NCBI GenBank assembly: GCA_958299035.1
Contig: CATQJL010000316.1
Location: forward strand, 20,127,676 to 20,191,675
Origin: Cylicocyclus nassatus
Lineage: Eukaryota > Nematoda > Chromadorea > Rhabditida > Strongylidae
Length of the DNA: 64,000 bases
Direction of reading: 5' to 3'
Position numbers and translations under genes: made by a program. The notes under the pieces were generated by a model. It searched no databases. It was not told the origin of the DNA and was given only the letters and a program-made list of their open reading frames with translations. Below, piece by piece: positions 57,500 to 64,000 of this stretch (position 1 is the stretch's first letter; every line of letters starts with the position of its first letter).

Positions 57500-58281
57500 C
57501 TGCAAAAAATCAATGAATCGATAGAGACAGTCCGTGTGTCCCGAATAAAATGGCTTATTAACACACTTCCCACCCTATACATTATGTATGCCAAATCCGG
57601 TTCAAATTTCGTTACTCCTTCTGTCTTTTTCGGGCGAACATAAAAAAAATTTTCTAACAAGGGATCGATACTTGGTGTTCATAGCCTTTTGAGATGAAAC
57701 GTATACCATCACACTCGTTTTAGAACGCTGATTCCAAATCTAACTTCCTTTTCTGCTAATCGTTTCTCTGAAAGAGGTTATGAAGGATTTTCGCGTCAAT
57801 GGTTGCCTAAGAGAAATGCGGCCGAGTATGCCTAACTTTCAAAAAGAAGCTTGATTGAGGCAATGCAAAACTGATGAATACAAAAGGACTCGAACCTAAG
57901 CCTACATTAACTTGCGAAGCTATCGCACTAGCCACTACACCACATCTTAGCGACGGTTTTGGCATTCCGAACACGTTTCCTTTGACACAAAAATCCTTCT
58001 TCATAACTTCTTTTAGAGAAACGATCAGCAGAAACGGAGGTCAGATTCAGAATTAGCGCTCCAAGATGAATGTAATGGTATACATCTCATCTCAAAAGGC
58101 CACGGACACCAAGTTTCGCTTTCTTGTAAGCAAAAACTGCAAAAAATCAATAAGTCGATAGAAGCAGTCCGAATGTCCAGAACAAAATGGCTAATTAACA
58201 CACTTCCCATCCTATACATTATGTATGCCAATGGGTTCAAATTCCGTTACTTTTTCCGTCTTTTTCGGGCGAACATAAAAA
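57500..58281 (+). repeat. Direct repeat pair of about 146 bp flanking D3
   Basis: 57500-57646 and 58137-58281 are direct copies at roughly 85-90% identity by eye. Both run from CTGCAAAAAATCAAT through CACACTTCCCA and TATACATTATGTATGCCAA to TTTTTCGGGCGAACATAAAA. They bracket the foldback D3 closely on each side. Confidence 0.7.
57655..58129. mobile_element. Family D foldback, copy D3
   Basis: Left TAACAAGGGATCGATACTTG and right CACCAAGTTTCGCTTTCTTGTA ends. The arms share CGTATACCATCACACTCG, CTGATTCCAAATCTAAC and CTGCTAATCGTTTCTCTG. Only one tRNA-like module remains (57885-57950, reverse strand), with a recognisable GGTTCGAGTCC B box. Confidence 0.65.
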
Positions 58282-58823
58282 GTTCAACTTAGATTTACAG
58301 TAAAGAGCGAATTACTGATCACTCTTAGTTACTGTAGGATTACGGTAGGAATTTTCGACTAATTCTAAGCTTCTGGCAGGCGAGAACTGCTTCTGAAAAA
58401 TTTCAAAAAACCGAAAGACGTTAAACTGAGATTTTCGGGGCTGCTGAATCCAATTACACTTTTTTTCGCTACCTCATCTTCCTAAAATAGGCGCACATGA
58501 ATTTATGGCTTTTTTCCAAAATTTACTAAATTGACGTTGCGGTTACAAACACGTCGTCAAAAACCAAATTTAGCGTTACAGCGCTCACCATAGGAATATG
58601 AAAAGTACGGTAGCGGAAAACTTTGTAATTAGATCCAGCATCCCGACAAACTCAGTTTAACCCAACATAATCCTACAGTAACTAAGAGAAAGGTTCGTTC
58701 TATACTGTGAATCTAAGTTGAACCCAGCTTTACCGTATGACACACAAAGATCCGCGGAAGCTTTCCAAAAAAGGAACTTATTAAAGATCAAACGTTCGAT
58801 ACCTTTTTTGGGACACCCTGTAT
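58282..58823. repeat. Family B MITE, left end lost
   Basis: Starts inside the family (GTTCAACTTAGATTTACAG), directly after the 146-bp repeat. It ends ATACCTTTTTTGGGACACCC, TGTA. Inverted inner words GTAGGATTACGGTAGGAAT and AATCCTACAGTAACTAAGAG confirm the foldback. Confidence 0.55.
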
Positions 58824-58829
58824 AAGTAT

Positions 58830-60100
58830 AGATTCTTATGTCGCCACCACAATTTATCTCATTTTAGACCAAACTTGATTTCTTGTATGTGGACGTGTTA
58901 TCGTAATCAGTGCAGCACACACTGCACAAATTTATTGAGCACGTCAGAGTCCGTAATCTTGGAGAATAATGCAAAAACCATTTAATTCTCCCTAATTTCA
59001 CGTTTATGCACATGCAATTTTTGCATTACTCAAATGCGAGCAGCTTGTCTGCATTCGCTATGCCTTGCGGAATGGTCCGCATAAATTTCTCAGATAGGGT
59101 GCAGCTCCTAGAGGGCCCCTTTGATAGCAAAATATTGGTGTGTTCGGATAGATGGTTAAAATATCAGAGCGCCTTGTAGTCGTAAAATCAAGATGTTTGC
59201 CGTAACTCTAACTACAATAGCAAAATAAGCGAGTTGGCTCAACCATTACGGCATGACTTACTGCCTGTAAAAGTTGAATTTTATGTTAGTAATTTTCTTG
59301 TTATTCTGCTGACTGTTTTTGAGTGTAACAAGTGCCTCTTAAGTAAAGGACTCTATGAAAAATTGATGAAAAAGCTTTGTGAGGTTCTAATGCTATGTCT
59401 CCATATAAAATCATCAGATATAGCTCATGTTCTCAGATTGACACAAAACTCAACTTAGCAGGCTGGCGATGCGATCACATTACAATTATGTCAAGCTCGC
59501 TTTTTGCGATGCTATTTTAGAGCGCTGCAGACAAACATGGACACGTTTTTTATACGATAAATGTTCTTTTTCTTTCAAAAAAAGACTTTCTGGTATCTTT
59601 TCGCCGAAGATAATGCGTTGGCACAACTCTGTATATCGCAAGAGTGAAAACCTCATGTACAATGTGCATTGCGTTACACTGCGAAAGCCTTTTTCACAAT
59701 CAAAATCAAATCTACGTATTTAGATAAACGGTAGTAAAGCATTCTTGCAGCACGATACCACGAAAAAATGATGTGCACAAAAGAGCAGGTGAAATTTCCT
59801 GAGCAAAGTTACAGACACATTTAAGCATATTTGCATTGCACAACCCCACCACCTCATTGCGTGCTATCAGCAGCGAATTGCAGTCGAATGTTGTAATCAG
59901 CAAAATGAGTAACTTGTTGTGACTGCTATTTCAAAGCTGCTCGAGGGATGACTTTGGTAAAATAATTGATATTTACTTTATATTATAATTTGTTTATGTA
60001 AGTAGGTAGACTATAACTAACAACCAGTTCGTAGAGACGATTACTTTACTGTCTTATTGTTGGAAGGCATGAAGAGTCTCCGCTAAGTGTTCACGTAATC
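58830..60100. other. Spacer, may contain the 5' LTR of the Ty3 element
   Basis: Frames at 59234-59458 and 59469-59723 have no domain or splice support. If the primer-binding-like site at 60108 is real, a 5' LTR should end at about 60107, but its left edge cannot be set without the 3' LTR. Confidence 0.3.
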
Positions 60101-60180
60101 AACGAACTGGCGATCAGGATGAGCAGCCGAGACTCGAGAAGAAAGAATACGAAGACTCACAATTGACGGACAGGAGACCG

Positions 60181-61112
60181 ATGGACGGCAGTTCGAGGGA
60201 TGGCAAAGCGATGGACGATAGACCAATGGAGATCTTAGCATGTCTCTTTAATGGAAAGCATGCTGCAGATTATGCAGGAGCAGTTGCGTCTGCAGCAAAG
60301 CGGAAATGAAGGCTTCTCGAGGCCATGGCTCGCGGACAAGGCAAGATGCTGGGCAAAGCAGTACCGCAGCGGATGTGCCCAACTTATATGCACGTTAAGC
60401 AGTAGGATTGAAAGATTTATCTTCGACCCAAGACAACATGAGCTTCAGCCAGTGGTATGCACGTTACAAGGACGTATTTATTGAAGATGCCAGTTCGCTG
60501 ACGGAGAATGTGAAAGTGAGGCTTCTCTGTAAAAAGTTAGAAAGAGAAGCCTTCGATAAGTACCAGAGGCACTTGTTAACCGAGAAATGTGACCGATATC
60601 GGATTCGAAAAATAGTTTCAGTCCTGAAGCAACTTTTTGATATAAAGACATCATTGTTCACACTAAAGTACCTGTGTTCAAAGGTGGAGAAAGGTCCGAA
60701 GATTATCTCCAGTACACCCCGAAAGAGTGGACGAACTTTGCAGAAAAAGCGAAGTTTCATAATTTGGATAGCGAAGGAATCAAGTGTCTACTACAGATTT
60801 TTGGACTAAAGAGTTCAAAAAAGCTGGAATAAGGCAAATACTTATTGCAGTGCTGAACAAAGAGTTCAAAAGCGAAAGTAAGATGGATGACCCTGCGAGA
60901 ACTCTACTCAAAATGCGAAAAATTTCTTAGCCCAAAGAAGGATAGCGAAACTATACCTGGAAACATTATAGTGGCAGAAGCAGTCAAAGAAGAACGCAAG
61001 AAGTTAGGATGCTGAAACTGCTCGCAGCATCTGTCCAAGGACTGCAAGGCAAAACCATGGTTTTGCAAGAAATTCGAGAACACAGGACACAAAGAAAAGT
61101 TTTGTGAACTTA
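60181..61112 (+). pseudogene. gag: gag remnant of the Ty3/Gypsy element
   Basis: The start is at 60181 or nearby, with a frame change before MESMLQIMQEQLRLQQ. The capsid-like part at about 60420-60690 keeps MSFSQWYARYKDVF, ENVKVRLLCKKLE and FDIKTSLFTLKYLC. Two zinc-knuckle-like boxes lie at about 61010-61110 (NCSQHLSKDC; FCKKFENTGHKEKFC), the first with a stop inside and the second with a Phe in place of a Cys. It is not translatable as one protein. Confidence 0.65.
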
Positions 61113-61283
61113 TCAATAGTGGAAAACCATCTGGCCGACCAAGTGCAAATCCGAAGAATTCTCGAAGCAGTGGCAGCATCAGAACGAAGCGAAGAACGAA
61201 GAAAATAAGATTTCCATTCATCTACATGTTCGAAACGTAATGAAGAGCAAATGCCACGATGGGTCAACTTTCTACGAGTATAA

Positions 61284-61400
61284 ATGGTAGCGAAAATACA
61301 TGGTCACTCAGTGAACTTTTTACTTGATAAAGGTTCGGATATCACGCGCTGGACGAGTCAGTCTGGAAGAATACGAATGCTCCAAATTTCGAAGAGACGA
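61284..61400 (+). pseudogene. Aspartic protease remnant
   Basis: A segment reading KIHGHSVNFLLDKGSDIT has the shape of the retroelement protease active site, with Lys in the middle position of the D-T/S-G motif. The flanking frame breaks soon after. Confidence 0.5.
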
Positions 61401-61639
61401 ATCACTTTGTAAAATACGCCAGTGGAATCCCGTCAAGATTTGTGGCAAGTTTTGGTGACATTTTGAGTTGAAAGGATTCAATATGAAGGTTACGCGTTGT
61501 TACTCCTCACAATTCTTTGTTAGGAATCGAATGGATACGAAGAATGAAGGGATGACTCATTTCTTGGAAAGGATGGCTGCAAGTGTGAAGACAGGGCAAA
61601 ATGCTGCAATAGCACAGATTGAAGAATGCTTATCCAGAA

Positions 61640-62330
61640 GTATGCAAAGACGGTCTCGGATTATGCACTAAGAACAAAGCAGACATGCAGGCCGGTGGAA
61701 GTTTCCATGCATTGTTTAAGACTTGCAGATTTGTCCTCCATTATGCCGTTGCAGCGTCGAGAAGAAACTGGACAGACTTTTGAAAATGAAAGTGATAACA
61801 CTAATATCGCAACGCAAATGGGCAGTTCCGATAGTATATGTGGAGGCAAATGGAAAGTTGAGAATATGTGCGGACTTCTCAACTGAACTCAACAGGCAAT
61901 TGAATTGTACGACTATCTTTTGCCACTATCCGAAGACATCTCCGCATTTTCACTGGAAAAACCTGTTCTCACAAATTCAATCTCTCTGACGCTTGTCTTC
62001 AGACAGAACTGTCAGAAAGAGCGAAAAGTTTGGCTGTGAAAAACAAGCACAGAGGATTGTACTAATACAATCTTCTGCCGTTTGGAATAAAGATTGCACG
62101 GGATATTCCAACAGCTTATGAACAAGATGATAGCTGGTTCACGAAGTGTATCAAGGTACTCGGATGATATCCTGGTTTGTGGAAGGTCTGAGAAGAGCAT
62201 ATTGAGAATCTGTTAGCGTTGTTTGCAAGAATATCAGAGCATGATTTAGGCACCTGGAAAAATGTGCTTTCGGGCCTTTCTTGGTATAGTTACATACTAG
62301 GCGACATTCAAGCCTAACATCAAAAATCTT
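61640..62330 (+). pseudogene. Reverse transcriptase remnant
   Basis: Pieces in different frames: KWAVPIVYVEANGKLRICAD (about 61820), a FSQI/NLSDA box (about 61970-62000) where the first catalytic Asp is Asn, LPFGIKIARDIP (about 62075), and a YSDDILV box (about 62160) that keeps both Asp. Frameshifts and stops separate them. Confidence 0.7.
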
Positions 62331-62429
62331 CGTGGACTATTACACGCGTTAAAAGATATAAAATGAAAATAGAAATTTGAAATTAGGAAAACTTTGCGAA
62401 TTTGAAGAGGACATTAACAAATTAACTGG

Positions 62430-63000
62430 ACCATGCTCACTATGATTCAGAGCAAAAGATAGTTGTAGCAGCGGATGCAAACGACAGAAATCGGTTTCTC
62501 TGTCCCATCAGAATATCTGTGCCATATTACGCACCCAATTTTCAAGACCTTGCTCACTATGATTCAAAGCAAAAGAAAGTTGTAGCAGCGGATGCAACAA
62601 CTGAAATTGGATGCGTAATATTGCACAGATATTCGGATGGGTCAGAGAAACCGATTGCGCATGATTCGCGAATCTCTAACATGCACAAGGAAAAATCACT
62701 CGCAGATTGAGAAGGAAGCAACAGAAATCATCTTTGCGGTGAAGATATGCCATAAATACATCGTTGGCAGAAGATTCATATTCTTAACGTGTTGCAAGCC
62801 CTTTTTACCCATCTTTGGTGAAAACAACGGAATTCCACTTTACTCCGCTAATGGATTTTTGAGATGGGCTACGATTTTTTTGAATAAGATTTTGACTTAG
62901 AATACGTCAAAATCACTCAATTTGGGTATGCAGATGGATTGTCACGGTTGATGAAGAAGAAGCAGAATGCAAAAGAAGACGTTGTGATAGCGGCTGTCGA
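62430..63000 (+). pseudogene. RNase H remnant with local inverted duplication
   Basis: KKVVAADATTEIGCVILHRY keeps the first catalytic Asp region (about 62575). FGYADGLSRLMKKK (about 62925) is the usual link to the integrase. Upstream, 62430-62545 holds a partial direct copy of the ADA segment followed by an inverted copy of downstream sequence. Confidence 0.65.
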
Positions 63001-63049
63001 GAACAACATGACCGAAACGTTAAGAAATTGTATGAAAAGACTATCGTTG

Positions 63050-63700
63050 AAAAGTTCTAACATAGAAAAATACACGGAGAAGCACTAAATGACAAGAAAA
63101 AGCCAAGAATCCTATTAAGGTATTACTAGAAGGGTGGCCAACACAAACCCAGGCGTGGCAACCAAATTCACATAAACCTCGCAAGACCCGTATGAGGAAT
63201 TAAGTACATGTCACAGTTAATACTTATAATGAATGGACCGAAATGGCTGGGATGTAAGTTGCCAATGCGACAAAGAATGGGAAGGTTTTGTAAAGAATGT
63301 TTGCTAGATGTGGACTACCGCAAACTATCGTGACTGACAATGGAACTCAGTTCACGTCAAAACTGTTCGAAACATGTGTAACTCAGAAGGATTTCTGCAC
63401 ATAAAGATTGTTCCTTATTATCCCCAGTTAAATGGACAAACAAAAAGTTTTGTTGATACCCTTAGACGCGGAATCAAGAAGCTTGAGGGAGAGGAGAGGC
63501 CGACGGGAGAAACTACTGATTTATTATAGGCCTACACGAACACCAAACGCGACTTTGAACGACAAGAAAGACACCGGCGAATTATTTCCTGGGAGGAAAT
63601 TACGCACGAGACTTAGCCAATTAGTACCAAAATCAGAAGCAGTGTGTGAGAAGAAACAGACGCGAACACAGGAAAGACAATTCTGACAGAAAACACTAAG
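63050..63700 (+). pseudogene. Integrase remnant
   Basis: Pieces: GWPTQTQAWQPN then IHINLARP (first catalytic position is Asn, not Asp), CGLPQTIVTDNGTQFTS (second Asp kept), and PQLNGQTKSFVDTL (the usual Glu is Lys). A C-terminal ELFPGRKLRTRLSQLVP block follows near 63600. Stops break the frame at several places. Confidence 0.7.
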
Positions 63701-64000
63701 AGGTTCCGAAGGAATTCAAATTGGCGAATCGGTGTACGTAAAACAATAAAGCCACCTCATTTTTGTTGGTTTCAAGGCACAGTAAGACGTCTTGGATGAG
63801 TTGACTACGAAGAGAAGATTAGCATAGAGTTGCAAGAAGCATGCTAACAGCTTCGGCGTTGAAGCAAAGATGAAGAAGATTCAACAATTGAAAGCCTTGA
63901 AAGTACGAAAATACTACCAGATCTCCTCGCAAAAAATGAAGGCCTACAAAAATAAAAGCTTAGTCGAACAGTATGTGAACGAAGAGGCTTTTTTACACTT

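Larger units (their letters stand above)
60108..64000 (+). mobile_element. Decayed Ty3/Gypsy LTR retrotransposon, 3' end off-window
   Basis: In order: a TGGCGATCAGGAT stretch that could be the primer-binding site (60108-60120), gag, protease, RT, RNase H, integrase and a post-integrase tail. The order RT-RNase H-integrase defines Ty3/Gypsy. Many stops and frame changes break the frame, and several catalytic residues are replaced. The tail (GTVRRLG near 63780) is still recognisable. The 3' LTR lies beyond 64000. Confidence 0.75.

Noticed and set aside
59234..59458. Saposin-like reading of a Cys-containing 74-codon frame
   Set aside because: The cysteine spacing does not match the saposin pattern and there is no signal peptide or splice support.

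Overview
The window reads as nuclear DNA of a nematode, most likely a clade V strongylid of the hookworm type (inferred, not proven). The evidence is AT-rich DNA, introns of about 45-150 nt, acceptors of the TTTTCAG type, acceptors placed 14-22 nt before start codons as in spliced-leader trans-splicing, and heavy loads of mariner-like miniature elements. There are no bacterial operons, no CRISPR array and no convincing functional tRNA or rRNA gene. Most of the open reading frames are chance frames in transposon or spacer DNA.

Three multi-exon loci are supported by splice-phase-consistent models. (1) At 18061-18794 (+), five exons encode a 141-residue secreted protein with six cysteines in its mature part. 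(2) At 37765-39171 (-) is a DDHD-domain phospholipase of the PA-PLA1/ipla-1 type. Its GxSxG nucleophile elbow is out of frame by one base and its HGIG region is not found. (3) At 39807-42902 (-), twelve exons encode C2H2 fingers, a FAR1/WRKY-GCM1-like zinc domain and a SWIM finger. This is the layout of a Mutator-like (MULE) transposase-derived protein, but the catalytic core is missing and an hAT-like terminal fragment lies exactly in the gap. A 540-bp TTCGAATA-type array lies just upstream of its start. Smaller candidates are a secreted protein at 3581, a two-exon gene at 25517, and orphan exons near 21.96, 36.33 and 52.24 kb.

The rest is mobile DNA. Family A: mariner-type elements with TTAGGTTG ends and TA target sites. 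Family B: elements with GGGTGTCCCAAAA-type ends. Family C: foldback or tandem elements ending in an ATTCAGCTTTATAT tail. Family D: foldbacks whose arms carry tRNA-Met-like modules. Also present are a TTAA-flanked piggyBac-like MITE, a two-copy dispersed repeat of about 1 kb, and hAT-like ends followed by long G runs. The last 4 kb hold a decayed Ty3/Gypsy element with gag, protease, RT, RNase H and integrase remnants and no 3' LTR in view. Several elements are nested, which gives relative ages.

Layout: 0-15.4 kb mostly repeats and MITEs; 16.2-17.6 dispersed repeat; 18.0-18.8 secreted gene; 20-21.7 retroelement and mariner remnants; 24.4-33 foldbacks; 35.9-44.1 the gene island, bracketed by an inverted repeat pair at 36.03 and 44.0 kb; 47-58.8 repeats and nested MITEs; 60-64 Ty3/Gypsy.
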